Source: Pseudescherichia vulneris NBRC 102420
Lineage (GTDB): Bacteria; Pseudomonadota; Gammaproteobacteria; Enterobacterales; Enterobacteriaceae
DNA length: 64,000 bases
Assembly: GCF_000759795.1 (NCBI RefSeq)
Contig: NZ_BBMZ01000009.1
Span: 1-64,000, forward strand
Reading direction: 5' to 3'
Below, piece after piece: positions 50,294 through 61,400 of this stretch. A program made the translations under genes and the position numbers. Every line of letters starts with the position of its first letter. Within the stretch, counting starts at the first letter, position 1. The notes beneath the pieces are model-generated. The model was not told the origin of the DNA. It was given only the letters and a program-made list of their open reading frames with translations, and made no database searches.

Positions 50294-51283
50294 TTAAACC
50301 AGCTCGTTAGGGCAAGGATCGCCGCTTTCCAGCTGACGCAGGTTTTCCAGGGTGGTTTGCGAGATGCTGATTAGCGCTTCGGCGGTCAAAAACGCCTGGT
50401 GGCCGGTGAACAGCACGTTATGGCAGGCAGAGAGGCGGCGGAAGACATCATCCTGGATCACGTCGTTCGACTTATCTTCAAAGAAGAGATCGCGCTCGTT
50501 CTCATACACGTCCATGCCCAGCGCACCAATCTTCTGCGTCTTCAGCGCTTCAATAGCTGCCTGAGAGTCAACCAGGCCGCCGCGGCTGGTGTTGATGATC
50601 ATCACTCCATCCTTCATCTGCGCGAAAGAGTCGTGGTTGAGAAGATGGTAGTTTTCCGGCGTCAGCGGACAGTGCAGGGTGATAACGTCAGCGTTGGCAA
50701 ACAGCGTCGGCAGATCGACATACTCGACGCCCAGCTCCAGCGCGGCCGCGCTCGGGTAGGGATCGGACGCCAGCAGGCGCATACCAAAGCCTTTGAGAAT
50801 ACGCAGGGCGGCAATGCCGATTTTCCCCGTGCCGATCACCCCGGCGGTTTTACCGTACATGGTGAAGCCGGTCAGCCCCTCCAGCGAGAAGTTGGCGTCG
50901 CGGGTACGCTGATAGGCACGATGGATGCGGCGGTTAAGGGTCATCATCATGCCGACGGCGTGTTCAGCGACCGCTTCAGGAGAGTAGGCCGGAACGCGAA
51001 CCACGCGCAGCCCCAGCTCTTTTGCCGCATCGAGATCGACGTTATTAAAGCCCGCGCAGCGCAGGGCGATAAATTTGACCCCGTGCTTCTTTAACTCCTC
51101 CAGCACCGGACGGCTGCCGTCATCGTTAACAAAGATGCATACTCCGTCGCAGTCGTGGGCGGTTTTCGCCGTTTTTTCCGTTAACAGAAAGTCAAAAAAT
51201 TCAAGATCGTATTGATAGCTCTCGTTAACCTGCTGCAGATACTTTTTATCGTACTGCTTGGTGCTGTATACCGCGAGTTTCAT
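50294..51283 (-). CDS. ldhA: D-lactate dehydrogenase LdhA
   Basis: This 329-residue enzyme has the same length as E. coli LdhA. The NAD-binding motif is VIGTGKIGIAAL. The catalytic residues are in the expected places: Arg near 235 (NTSRGGLVD), Glu near 264 (DVYENERDLFFED) and His near 296 (FTGHQAFLT). It reduces pyruvate to D-lactate in fermentation. Transcription runs leftward to hslJ with 118 bases between, so the two are likely separate units. Confidence 0.97.
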   Translation of the reverse strand: MKLAVYSTKQYDKKYLQQVNESYQYDLEFFDFLLTEKTAKTAHDCDGVCIFVNDDGSRPVLEELKKHGVKFIALRCAGFNNVDLDAAKELGLRVVRVPAYSPEAVAEHAVGMMMTLNRRIHRAYQRTRDANFSLEGLTGFTMYGKTAGVIGTGKIGIAALRILKGFGMRLLASDPYPSAAALELGVEYVDLPTLFANADVITLHCPLTPENYHLLNHDSFAQMKDGVMIINTSRGGLVDSQAAIEALKTQKIGALGMDVYENERDLFFEDKSNDVIQDDVFRRLSACHNVLFTGHQAFLTAEALISISQTTLENLRQLESGDPCPNELV

Positions 51284-51358
51284 AAGCTTTTCTCCAGTGA
51301 TTTAGGAGTAATTATAGCCAGTTACGTGAGGTCTTAACATAAGAATTGATGTTGATTA

Positions 51359-51373
51359 TGTAATAATATAACA
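51359..51373. promoter_or_regulatory. Zur box upstream of zinT
   Basis: TGTAATAATATAACA differs at one base from the core of the enterobacterial Zur consensus (TGTTATAATATAACA). It ends 33 bases before the zinT start. Zinc-loaded Zur would repress the gene there. Confidence 0.75.
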
Positions 51374-51406
51374 TCACTTCTCTTAACATGGACTGAGGGT
51401 GACATT

Positions 51407-52057
51407 TTGGCTAACCGTTTTGGAAAATTTGCAGTAGCTCTGGGAACGTTGTTGATAGGGGGACAGGCGCTGGCGCATGGCCACCATGCGCACGGCAAGC
51501 CGCTGACGGCGCTGGAGCAAAAAGCCGCCGAAGGCGAGTTCAATGACAAAGATGTCAAAGCGCGCGACCTTAGCGACTGGGACGGTATGTGGCAATCCAT
51601 CTATCCCTATCTGCTCAGCGGCGATCTCGATCCGGTTTTCAAAAAGAAGGCTGAGAAAGAGCAGGGTAAAACTGCTGAGGAGATCAAAGCGTACTATCGC
51701 AAAGGGTATATCACCGATGTCGATACGCTGGGCATTGAGAACGGCGTAATGGAGTTTCATACCGGCGACAAGGTGAGCAGCTGTAAGTATGAATCGGCGG
51801 GCTACAAGATCCTCACCTACGCCTCGGGTAAAAAAGGCGTGCGCTATCTTTTTGAGTGTAAGGATGCCAGCAGCAGCGCGCCGAAGTTCGTGCAGTTCAG
51901 CGATCACACTATTGCCCCGCGCAAGTCAGCGCACTTCCATATCTTTATGGGCAACACCTCTCAGGAGGCGCTGCTGAAGGAGATGGATAACTGGCCGACC
52001 TACTATCCGTATCAGCTCAGCAAAGAGCAGGTGGTTGACGAGATGCTCCACCACTAA
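51407..52057 (+). CDS. zinT: ZinT, periplasmic zinc-binding protein
   Basis: The protein has 216 residues from TTG 51407 (GAGGGT upstream, no earlier ATG). The signal peptide ends at QALA before the His-rich HGHHAHGK. The lipocalin-like domain keeps [53 protein letters not shown] (disulfide) and the metal ligands of [13 protein letters not shown]. ZinT binds zinc and passes it to ZnuA; in some species it also binds cadmium. In E. coli zinT (yodA) is elsewhere on the chromosome, so its place next to ldhA is a local feature. A Zur box supports zinc-starvation control. Confidence 0.95.
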   Translation: MANRFGKFAVALGTLLIGGQALAHGHHAHGKPLTALEQKAAEGEFNDKDVKARDLSDWDGMWQSIYPYLLSGDLDPVFKKKAEKEQGKTAEEIKAYYRKGYITDVDTLGIENGVMEFHTGDKVSSCKYESAGYKILTYASGKKGVRYLFECKDASSSAPKFVQFSDHTIAPRKSAHFHIFMGNTSQEALLKEMDNWPTYYPYQLSKEQVVDEMLHH

Positions 52058-52146
52058 AACTAAGAGGCGGCAGTAGTATGTAATCAACAGGTTAACGTGG
52101 CACAATGGCGTCAGTATGGATGACTTTCCGGGACGCTGACTTGCCC

Positions 52147-54780
52147 ATGAAGGGTAAATACAAAGCCGCTATTGCGCTTCTTCTGCTGTTGATACTGCTG
52201 CCGCTGACGCTGCTGCTTACGCTCGCCCAGTGGCTGCCGGGGCTGGCGGGTATCTGGCTGCCAGCCGGCACCCGTATTATGCTGGAGGCCAGCCCGCGCC
52301 TGACCCGCCATGCGCTGCAAATCCCTGACCTGCGTTATCTGGTGGGCGATTGCCCGCTGGCCTGGATCCAGAACGCAGAGATCACCCATCCCAGCCGCTG
52401 GCAGCTGAAGATTGATGCAGTTGATCTCAATCAGACCTGCCTCGAAAAACTTCCCGAAACCGAACCGTCGACCGCCGCGCCGCGTACCCTGGCCGAGTGG
52501 CAAGCCATGCTGCCTTACGCATGGGTAAACATTGATAGAGTGACAGTGTCACCTTTTCAGGCATGGGAGGGGACGCTATCACTCTCGTTAACGCCACAGG
52601 TTCAACAGGTGCGCTATCACGGTGACCGGCTTACGCTTGATGCCATCCTGCGCGGGCAGGCGTTGACCGTCAACGAGCTGGCGCTCTCCTTGCTTGATAA
52701 TCAGCCGCCCATCGCGCTCTCGGGCGAGTTTACTTTGCCTCGAATGCCTGCCGGTGCGCCGGTTGACGGGCGCGCTACCGCGACGCTTAACTTGCCGCAG
52801 GTGCCGTCAGGTGTCGATGCCGAGCTGGAGTGGCGGGACAACGCCGGACAGCTGATCGTCATGGCGCGGGACAACCCCGATCCGCTTCTCGATCTGCCGT
52901 GGCAGCTGACCCGGCAGCAGCTAACGATCAGCGATGGCCGCTGGCAGTGGCCTTATCAGGACGGCATCCCGCTGAGCGGTCGCGTTGCCCTGAAAGTCAA
53001 AGACTGGCAGCAGGGACTAGAGAAAGCAGAGATCAGCGGTCGGCTGAACGTGTTAACCCAGGGGCAGGCCGGCAAGGGCAACGCGGTGCTGAGCTTCGGG
53101 CCAGGGCGATTGAGCACTACAGAGAGCGCCATGCCGCTCCAGCTCACCGGCGAGGCGAAGCAGGGCGATCTCATTTTCTACGCGGTGCTGCCTGCCCAGC
53201 TAACCGGCTCGCTGGCCGAGCCACAGCTGCGTTTCTCCCCTGGCGCGCTGCTGCGCTCCCGTGGGCGAGTTATTGACTCCCTGAATATCGATGAAATTCG
53301 CTGGCCGCTGGCGGGCGTCACGCTGACCCGTCAGGGCGTGGACGGCCGACTCCAGGCAATTCTGCGGGCGCATGAGGCGCAGCTGGGGGATTTTGTCCTG
53401 CATCTCGACGGCCGGGCGCAGAATTTTCTGCCGGACAACGGGCTATGGCAGTGGGCCTACTGGGGAGACGGCAACTTTATTCCGATGCAGGCGCGCTGGG
53501 ACGTCAGGGGCCGGGGCGAGTGGCACGACAGCGAGATTATCCTGACGGATCTCTCTACCGGTTTTGACAAACTGGCGTATGGCAGCGTGCAGATACGCCA
53601 GCCCAGAGTGGTGCTCGACGCACCGATCCGCTGGTCACGGGATCCGCAGCATCCGCACTTTAGCGGCGCGCTGACGCTGGACGCGCAGGAGACCTCTCTC
53701 AACGGCGGCGGGGCGTTGCCTCCCTCCACACTTAGGTTCAGCGTCGAGGGGAGCGATCCGACCCGCTTCCAGTTCAAAGGCGATCTCCATGCGGCAGCGA
53801 TTGGTCCGGTGCGGCTTAACGGACGCTGGGACGGCGAGCGCCTGCGCGGCCTGGCCTGGTGGCCGCGCCAGCCGTTGCGCGTTTTTCAACCGTTACTGCC
53901 GCCTGACTGGAAGATGGATCTGCGCGAGGGCGAGCTCTATGCCCAGATTGCCTTCTCGGCGGCGGCGGGCCAGGGGTTTGAAGCCGGTGGTCACGGCGCG
54001 ATCCGTCAGGGCAGCGCCTGGCTCCCCGATAATAAATTCAACGGCGTCGATTTTATTTTACCCTTCCGCTTTAGCGAAGCGGGCTGGCAGTTTGGCACCC
54101 GCGGGCCGGTGTCGCTGCGCATCGCTGAGATCGTCAATCAGGTTACCGCCCGTAACTTCACCGCCGATCTGCAGGGCGCCTATCCCTGGCGCGAGGATAA
54201 TCCGCTCTTACTCAGCGACGTCAGCGTCGATCTGCTGGGGGGTAAAGTGACCATGCAGCAGCTGCGCATGCCCCAGCATGATGCGGCCCTGCTGCGCCTG
54301 CAACATATCTCTTCAAGCGAGCTGATCACCGCCCTGCATCCGAAGCAGATTGCGCTCTCGGGGCCGATCAACGGCGCGCTGCCGCTGTGGCTGGAGCATG
54401 AGAAGTGGCTCATTAAGGACGGCTGGCTTAATAGCCCCGCCGCGCTAACGCTGCGCCTTGATAACGACACCGCCGACGCGCTGGCGAAGAAGAATATCGC
54501 GGCGGGGGCGGCTATTAACTGGCTGCGCTATATGGAGATCTCGCGTTCCTGGACTACGCTCAACCTCGACAATCAGGGGGCGCTGACGCTTCAGGCTACG
54601 CTGCACGGCACTAGCTACGTCGAGGGGAAGCGCAACACCGTGGATCTCAACTACCATCATGAAGAAAACGTATTCACCCTGTGGCGCAGCCTGCGCTACG
54701 GCGACAACGTAGAGACATGGCTTGAACAGCATGCGGTACTGCCGGGCTGCTCATCGGATCGGGGATGTAAGGAAAAATAA
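52147..54780 (+). CDS. ydbH: YdbH, AsmA-like envelope bridge protein
   Basis: The protein has 877 residues from ATG 52147 (MKGKYKAAIALLLLLILLPLTLLLTLAQWLP), a single N-terminal membrane anchor followed by a long beta-groove. E. coli YdbH is one of three AsmA-like proteins (with TamB and YhdP) that carry phospholipids from the inner to the outer membrane. Similar segments to E. coli run the full length, for example GRVIDSLNIDEIRWPLAGV, EWHDSEIILTDLSTGFDKL and LNYHHEENVFTLWRSLRYGDN. Its stop overlaps the start of ynbE by one base (TAATG), as in E. coli. Confidence 0.95.
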   Translation: MKGKYKAAIALLLLLILLPLTLLLTLAQWLPGLAGIWLPAGTRIMLEASPRLTRHALQIPDLRYLVGDCPLAWIQNAEITHPSRWQLKIDAVDLNQTCLEKLPETEPSTAAPRTLAEWQAMLPYAWVNIDRVTVSPFQAWEGTLSLSLTPQVQQVRYHGDRLTLDAILRGQALTVNELALSLLDNQPPIALSGEFTLPRMPAGAPVDGRATATLNLPQVPSGVDAELEWRDNAGQLIVMARDNPDPLLDLPWQLTRQQLTISDGRWQWPYQDGIPLSGRVALKVKDWQQGLEKAEISGRLNVLTQGQAGKGNAVLSFGPGRLSTTESAMPLQLTGEAKQGDLIFYAVLPAQLTGSLAEPQLRFSPGALLRSRGRVIDSLNIDEIRWPLAGVTLTRQGVDGRLQAILRAHEAQLGDFVLHLDGRAQNFLPDNGLWQWAYWGDGNFIPMQARWDVRGRGEWHDSEIILTDLSTGFDKLAYGSVQIRQPRVVLDAPIRWSRDPQHPHFSGALTLDAQETSLNGGGALPPSTLRFSVEGSDPTRFQFKGDLHAAAIGPVRLNGRWDGERLRGLAWWPRQPLRVFQPLLPPDWKMDLREGELYAQIAFSAAAGQGFEAGGHGAIRQGSAWLPDNKFNGVDFILPFRFSEAGWQFGTRGPVSLRIAEIVNQVTARNFTADLQGAYPWREDNPLLLSDVSVDLLGGKVTMQQLRMPQHDAALLRLQHISSSELITALHPKQIALSGPINGALPLWLEHEKWLIKDGWLNSPAALTLRLDNDTADALAKKNIAAGAAINWLRYMEISRSWTTLNLDNQGALTLQATLHGTSYVEGKRNTVDLNYHHEENVFTLWRSLRYGDNVETWLEQHAVLPGCSSDRGCKEK

Positions 54781-54962
54781 TGAGAACCCTCAATGCCTCT
54801 GTAGGTCTGCTGTTTCTGTTGATGCTGAACGGCTGCACGCCGCGCATCGAGGTAGCGGCGCCAAAAGAGCCGATCACCATCAATATGAACGTGAAGATCG
54901 AGCATGACATCAACATCAAGGCGGATAAAGAGGTAGAGGCCCTGCTGAAAGAGCAGAAGTAG
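54780..54962 (+). CDS. ynbE: YnbE, YdbH partner lipoprotein
   Basis: This is a 60-residue outer membrane lipoprotein with LLFLLMLNGC (Cys19), then RIEVAAPKEPITINMNVKIEHDINIKADKEVEALL, the conserved YnbE body. It is coupled to ydbH by a one-base overlap. In E. coli YnbE oligomerises by strand stacking with YdbH to bridge the envelope, and YdbL, the third gene of the operon, chaperones it. Here no ydbL follows: a convergent LysR gene ends 15 bases after ynbE. Confidence 0.95.
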   Translation: MRTLNASVGLLFLLMLNGCTPRIEVAAPKEPITINMNVKIEHDINIKADKEVEALLKEQK

Positions 54963-54977
54963 CGGGCCCAAACGTCT

Positions 54978-55859
54978 CTATTTTCCTGTATAGCGCACGG
55001 CGTTCACGAAGGCCGCAAAAGCGGGCGACGTGTCGCTACGGTTAGGGTAGTAGAGGTGAAATCCGGAAAAGTAGGGGCACCAGTCGACCAAAACCTCCTG
55101 AAGCTGCCCGCTTTCAATATAGGGCTTCGCCATAAAGTCGGGCAGGCAGGCCAGGCCTATGCCATCCAGCGCACCGTTAAGAATATGAATATTGCTGTTA
55201 ACCGTTAGCTGGCCGTTAACCTTAACGCTCATGCTGCGGCCCGCTTTCTCAAACTCCCAGGCGTACACGCTCCCGCCGATGGAGTGGCGGATATTGATAC
55301 ACTGATGCTGGGTCAGCTCTTGCGGATGAACGGGCACGGGACGCTCGGCAAAATAGGCCGGGGCGGCAACCACCGAGAGACGCCAGTCGGGGCCGAGCCG
55401 GACGGCGATCATATCCTGACTGATGGACTCACCCAGCCGGATCCCGGCATCGAAGCGCTGCTCAACAATATTGGTAAACCCGTAATCGATGGCAATTTCG
55501 ACGTTAACCTCGGGATACGCTTTGAAAAACGCGGGCAATGCTGGGCGGAGAAGTTGTTCTGCGGCGTCATCGGAGCAGGTGATCCTGATCGTCCCGGCAG
55601 GTTTGTCCCGCAGTTCGCCAATCTTATCAATTTCGGCGTTGATCTGCTCAAACAGCGGGCCTACCGACTGCATCAGACGCTCTCCCGCCTCGGTGGGAGC
55701 AACGTTACGGGTGGTTCGCGTCAGCAGCCTTACACCCAGACGCGCTTCAAGATTTTTTAAGGTGTGGCTTAGGGCCGACGGGCTGACGCGAAGGCGTGCC
55801 GCCGCCCGGGTAAAGCTCTTCTCTTTCGCCACCGCCAGGAAGGCCTGAATGTCATTCAT
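54978..55859 (-). CDS. LysR-type transcriptional regulator
   Basis: The protein has 293 residues from ATG 55859 (AGGA at the right distance); ATG 55871 is an alternative. The N-terminal winged helix MNDIQAFLAVAKEKSFTRAAARLRVSPSALSHTLKNLEARLGVRLLTRTTRNVAPTEAG is classic, and the substrate-binding domain carries DAGIRLGESISQDMIAVRLGP. It is of the group that regulates a divergent MFS or oxidoreductase gene. The MFS gene starts 117 bases away in the other direction, so it is the likely target. Confidence 0.93.
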   Translation of the reverse strand: MNDIQAFLAVAKEKSFTRAAARLRVSPSALSHTLKNLEARLGVRLLTRTTRNVAPTEAGERLMQSVGPLFEQINAEIDKIGELRDKPAGTIRITCSDDAAEQLLRPALPAFFKAYPEVNVEIAIDYGFTNIVEQRFDAGIRLGESISQDMIAVRLGPDWRLSVVAAPAYFAERPVPVHPQELTQHQCINIRHSIGGSVYAWEFEKAGRSMSVKVNGQLTVNSNIHILNGALDGIGLACLPDFMAKPYIESGQLQEVLVDWCPYFSGFHLYYPNRSDTSPAFAAFVNAVRYTGK

Positions 55860-55975
55860 CCTATTATCCATCGTTATTGCTGAGCACAATTCACAAGTAC
55901 ATAAAAATTACCCTATCTAATTAAAAGACACTAGCTGATTTAGGATCGCTATCTCATTCAACGCAGGAAATGAAT

Positions 55976-57244
55976 ATGGTCCATCAGCAGCAAAATCATG
56001 CTCACACGCCGCCCGCGTGGGGCGCTATCTTCTCTATGGCTCTGGGCGTGGTCGTCCTGATTGCTTCCGAGTTTATGCCGGTAAGCCTGCTTACCCCCAT
56101 TGCCCAGGATCTCACCCTGAGCCAGGGCCAGGCGGGGCAGGCGATTTCGGTCTCGGGACTGTTTGCCGTAATAACCAGCCTGCTTAATACGCCGCTCACC
56201 GGCCACCTTGACCGCAAAAAAGTCCTGCTGGCGTTTACGCTGCTGCTAACGCTTTCAGGTCTGATGGTCACGTATGCCGTAAACGGCATGATGTTTATGG
56301 CCGGTCGGGCGCTGCTGGGCGTCGCGATCGGTGGATTCTGGTCTATGTCGACCGCCACCGTAATGCGGCTGGTTCCGTCCCACGCAATTGCCAAGGGGCT
56401 GGCGTTAATTAACGGCGGCAACGCGCTGGCGGCGACGGTGGCTGCTCCGCTGGGAAGTTTCCTCGGACAGTATATCGGCTGGCGCGGCTCTTTTTTTGTC
56501 GTGGTGCCGCTGGCGGTGATGGCGTTTATCTGGCAGTGGCGAAGCATCCCCGCGATGCCGGGCACTCAAAAACAGGCTGGCTCCGGGAATCCTTTTGCGC
56601 TGCTGCGTGTTCCGCAGGTTGCGCTCGGCATGACCGGGATCGTGTTTCTGTTTATGGGTCAGTTTGCGATCTTTACCTATCTCCGCCCTTTCCTGGAGGA
56701 GGTCACTCGGGTCTCGGTGACGCAACTGTCGCTGACGCTGCTGGCGCTAGGACTGTTCGGGCTGGTGGGAACCTGGGCTATTGGGCATCTGCTGCAGACC
56801 CGCCTGTACGCCTGGCTGATATCGATCCCGCTGATGATGGCGCTGCTGGCTGGATTGCTGATTGTGTTGGGAAGCGCGTTTCCGGCAGCGGTGACGCTGC
56901 TTGCGCTCTGGGGGCTGATTGCCACGCCGGCACCGGTAGCATGGGGATTATGGCTGAGCCGCGCCGTGCCGGAGAACGCAGAGGCGGGCGGGGGCCTAAT
57001 GGTGGCGGTGATCCAGCTGGCGATTACCCTGGGAGCGGGCATTGGCGGCGTACTGTTTGACGCCGTTGGCTGGTGGAGCCCGTTTGCCTTCGGCCTGCTG
57101 CTGCTGATCTGCTCGGCCATCGCTGCATGGCTGGCATATCGGGAAAAAAAAGGGTGCGTTGAGGTCAAACCCGATCTGGCAGTTGCGGGGATTGCTCCCC
57201 GCATGAAAGCTACTTCTTCGATTCGTAAGCGAGAACAGCTTTAA
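55976..57244 (+). CDS. MFS transporter, NepI/YdhP-like
   Basis: The protein has 422 residues from ATG 55976, with AGGA seven bases upstream; ATG 55970 is too close to that site. It is a 12-helix drug:proton antiporter-1 type carrier. Family marks are [19 protein letters not shown] in helix 1, the loop [13 protein letters not shown] and [24 protein letters not shown]. The overall pattern resembles purine ribonucleoside exporter NepI and relatives such as YdhP. The last 35 bases run over the end of the Hok-type gene on the other strand. The divergent LysR gene is the probable regulator. Confidence 0.9.
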   Translation: MVHQQQNHAHTPPAWGAIFSMALGVVVLIASEFMPVSLLTPIAQDLTLSQGQAGQAISVSGLFAVITSLLNTPLTGHLDRKKVLLAFTLLLTLSGLMVTYAVNGMMFMAGRALLGVAIGGFWSMSTATVMRLVPSHAIAKGLALINGGNALAATVAAPLGSFLGQYIGWRGSFFVVVPLAVMAFIWQWRSIPAMPGTQKQAGSGNPFALLRVPQVALGMTGIVFLFMGQFAIFTYLRPFLEEVTRVSVTQLSLTLLALGLFGLVGTWAIGHLLQTRLYAWLISIPLMMALLAGLLIVLGSAFPAAVTLLALWGLIATPAPVAWGLWLSRAVPENAEAGGGLMVAVIQLAITLGAGIGGVLFDAVGWWSPFAFGLLLLICSAIAAWLAYREKKGCVEVKPDLAVAGIAPRMKATSSIRKREQL

Positions 57245-57362
57245 ACTCCATACTACGCTGCTTAAAGCTCAGCTCACAAAGCGAGCCGCGCACCATCAGC
57301 GTAAATCCCAGTGCCGTACCGCATAGCACTATGATTGCCACAAGGGCATATTTCGTCGGCAT
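57210..57362 (-). CDS. Hok/Gef family type I toxin
   Basis: The protein has 50 residues from ATG 57362, behind a strong GGAGG. It has one membrane helix ([20 protein letters not shown]), a positive turn, the conserved RGSLCEL cysteine motif and the terminal VLAYESKK, all marks of Hok, Gef and relatives, which depolarise the membrane. The stop codon lies inside the 3' end of the MFS gene (35-base overlap). Sequence upstream on the minus strand resembles hok leader RNA (GCTTGAGGC, GGCTTCAGGC words). An antisense RNA candidate is on the other strand at 57395-57453. Confidence 0.9.
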   Translation of the reverse strand: MPTKYALVAIIVLCGTALGFTLMVRGSLCELSFKQRSMEFKAVLAYESKK

Positions 57363-57394
57363 GTTATTGCCTCCATGCAAAGAAGGGGCTAACA

Positions 57395-57453
57395 TCCAAA
57401 TTGTTGGGTTTGGTCGTTAGCCTCAGGTTGATAGAAATATCTCCTGGGGCTTT
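57395..57453 (+). ncRNA. Sok-like antisense RNA candidate
   Basis: Opposite the hok leader, GCCTCAGG (57420-57427) and CCTGGGGC (57443-57450) form a hairpin followed by TTT (57451-57453), in the right place and orientation to end a Sok-type antisense RNA. The start is a guess; promoter elements are not clear. If it is made, it would block translation of the toxin mRNA. Confidence 0.45.
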
Positions 57454-57629
57454 CAACTTTCTGGACTCCCGACATGCCTGAAGCCACAAAAAGCCTCAAG
57501 CACCCAACGGCATTCTAACGGCGGGTGGCACAGTGGGTATAACAGCGTAAGGGATTTGCGGCGCGGCTCGGAATAAACAGGGCGGGAAGGGGTAATACCC
57601 CCCTCTGCCGCAGCAGAAGGGGAACATGC

Positions 57630-58286
<657 letters not shown>

Positions 58287-58437
58287 TCACTTTATTCACA
58301 AATCAGCAGCTTGAATAGCGCAATATATCGAAGCCCACATTCGAATTTTTTGAATAAGTCAAAGCGAGAACGGATGTGGTACTCTACAGTTAACGTAAAA
58401 GCGAGATTCTTCCGGCAGCCTATTGCCCGATAACACT

Positions 58438-61400
58438 ATGACAGAACAACAGAAATTGTCCTTCGCCGACCTCCATAATCACCTCGATAACCTCATGCTC
58501 CGCGATCGGCAGCGCTTCGCCCGGCGTCTGCATGGGGTGAAGAAGGTTAAAAATCCTGACGCTCAGCAGGCCATCCTGCAAGAGATGGCGCAGGCGATCG
58601 CTCAGGCCGCGACCGTCGTTGAGCGGCGTGCGGCGTCGCGTCCGGAGATTAGCTATCCGGAGAGTCTGCCGGTCAGCCAGAAGAAGCAGGACATTCTGGA
58701 GGCAATTCGCGATAACCAGGTGACGATCGTTGCCGGGGAGACCGGCTCGGGTAAAACCACCCAGCTGCCAAAAATCTGTATGGAGCTGGGGCGGGGCGTG
58801 AAAGGCCTGATCGGCCATACCCAGCCGCGACGTCTGGCGGCGCGAACCGTGGCGAACCGTATTGCCGAGGAGCTGAAAAGCGAGCCGGGCGGCGCGATTG
58901 GCTATAAGGTGCGCTTTAGCGATCACGTTAGCGAGAACACCATGGTCAAGCTGATGACCGACGGTATTCTGCTGGCGGAGATCCAGCAGGATCGCCTGCT
59001 GATGCAGTACGACACCATCATCATCGATGAGGCACACGAGCGCAGCCTGAACATCGATTTTCTGCTGGGCTACTTTAAAGAGCTGCTGCCAAAGCGCCCG
59101 GATCTGAAGATCATCATCACCTCGGCGACCATCGATCCAGAGCGTTTCTCACGTCACTTTAACAACGCGCCGATTATCGAAGTTTCGGGCCGTACGTTCC
59201 CGGTGGAGGTGCGCTATCGCCCCATCGTCGAAGAGGCGGATGATACCGAGCGCGATCAGCTCCAGGCAATTTTCGATGCGGTAGACGAGCTGGGACGCGA
59301 AAGTCCCGGCGATATCCTGATCTTTATGAGCGGCGAGCGCGAAATTCGCGATACCGCCGACGCGTTGAACAAGCTTAATCTGCGCCATACCGAGGTGCTG
59401 CCGCTCTATGCGCGCCTGTCGAACAGTGAGCAGAACCGCGTCTTCCAGCCTCACGGTGGGCGACGCATTGTGCTGGCCACCAACGTGGCGGAAACCTCGC
59501 TTACCGTACCGGGCATTAAGTATGTGATCGATCCGGGCACGGCGCGTATTAGCCGCTATAGCTACCGCACCAAGGTGCAGCGTCTGCCGATTGAGCCGGT
59601 TTCTCAGGCATCGGCCAACCAGCGTAAGGGCCGCTGCGGTCGCGTATCCGAAGGGATCTGTATTCGCCTCTACTCCGAGGACGACTTCCTCTCGCGGCCG
59701 GAGTTTACCGACCCGGAGATCCTGCGCACCAACCTCGCGTCGGTGATTTTGCAGATGACCTCGCTCGGACTGGGCGACATTGCGGCGTTCCCGTTTGTGG
59801 AAGCGCCGGACCGACGCAACATTCAGGATGGCGTGCGTCTGCTGGAGGAGCTGGGCGCCATCACTACCGATGAGAGCCAGACCGCCTACAAGCTCACCGC
59901 TCAGGGGCGTCAGCTGTCGCAGCTGCCGGTGGATCCGCGTCTCGCCCGGATGGTGCTGGAGGCGCAGAAGCTGGGCTGTGTGCGTGAGGCGATGATCATC
60001 ACCTCCGCGCTCTCCATTCAGGATCCGCGCGAGCGGCCGATGGACAAGCAGCAGGCGTCCGATGAAAAACATCGCCGCTTCCATGACAAAGAGTCTGACT
60101 TCCTCGCCTTTGTGAACCTGTGGAACTACCTTGGCGAGCAGCAGAAAGCGCTGTCGTCGAATCAGTTCCGTCGTCTGTGCCGTACCGACTACCTCAACTA
60201 CCTGCGGGTACGCGAGTGGCAGGATATCTATACCCAGCTGCGCCAGGTGGTGAAAGAGCTGGGCATTGCAGTTAATAGCGAGCCGGCAGAGTACCGCGAG
60301 ATCCATATCGCGCTGCTCACCGGCCTGCTGTCGCATATCGGCATGAAGGATGCCGACAAACAGGAATTTACCGGCGCGCGTAACGCCCGGTTCTCCATCT
60401 TCCCCGGCTCTGGGCTGTTTAAAAAGCCGCCAAAGTGGACGATGGTTGCCGAGTTGGTCGAGACCAGCCGCCTGTGGGGGCGCATCGCCGCACGTATCGA
60501 TCCCGAGTGGGTCGAGCCGGTGGCCCAGCATCTGCTTAAGCGCTCGTACAGCGAGCCGCACTGGGAGCGGGCCCAGGGCGCGGTGATGGCAACGGAGAAG
60601 GTCACCGTCTACGGCCTGCCGGTGGTGGCCGCGCGCAAGGTCAACTACAGCCAGATCGATCCGGCGCTCAGCCGCGAGCTGTTTATCCGTCATGCGCTGG
60701 TGGAGGGCGACTGGCAGACCCGGCACGCTTTCTTCCGTGAGAACCTGAAGCTGCGCACCGAGATCGAAGAGCTGGAGCATAAGTCGCGCCGCCGTGACAT
60801 TCTGGTGGATGACGACACGCTGTTTGAGTTTTACGATCAGCGCATTAGCGTCGATGCCGTTTCTGCCCGCCACTTTGACAGCTGGTGGAAAAAGGCCAGC
60901 CGCGAGACGCCGGATCTGCTCAACTTTGAAAAGAGCATGCTGATAAAAGAGGGCGCGGAGCAGGTCAGCAAGCTGGACTATCCCAACTTCTGGCATCAGG
61001 GCAACCTGAAGCTGCGTCTGAGCTACCAGTTTGAACCGGGTGCGGACGCCGACGGCGTGACGGTGCATATTCCGCTGCCGCTGCTCAACCAGGTAGAGGA
61101 GAGCGGCTTTGAGTGGCAGATCCCCGGCCTGCGTCGGGAGCTAATTATCGCCCTGATCAAGTCGCTGCCGAAACCGATCCGACGTAACTTTGTGCCCGCG
61201 CCTAACTACGCCGAGGCGTTTCTGGGCCGCGTCACGCCGCTTGAGCTGCCGCTGCTGGATGCCCTGGAGCGCGAGCTGCGTCGCATGACCGGCGTCACCG
61301 TCGATCGCGACGCGTGGCAGTGGGAGCAGGTGCCTGACCATCTGAAGATCAGCTTCCGCGTGGTAGATGATAAAAACCGCAAGCTGCAAGAGGGGCGTGA

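Noticed and set aside
59149-61068. 639-codon open frame antisense to hrpA
   Set aside because: It mirrors the codon pattern of the strongly conserved hrpA gene on the other strand; its product is Arg/His/Leu-rich with no family pattern and no ribosome binding site.
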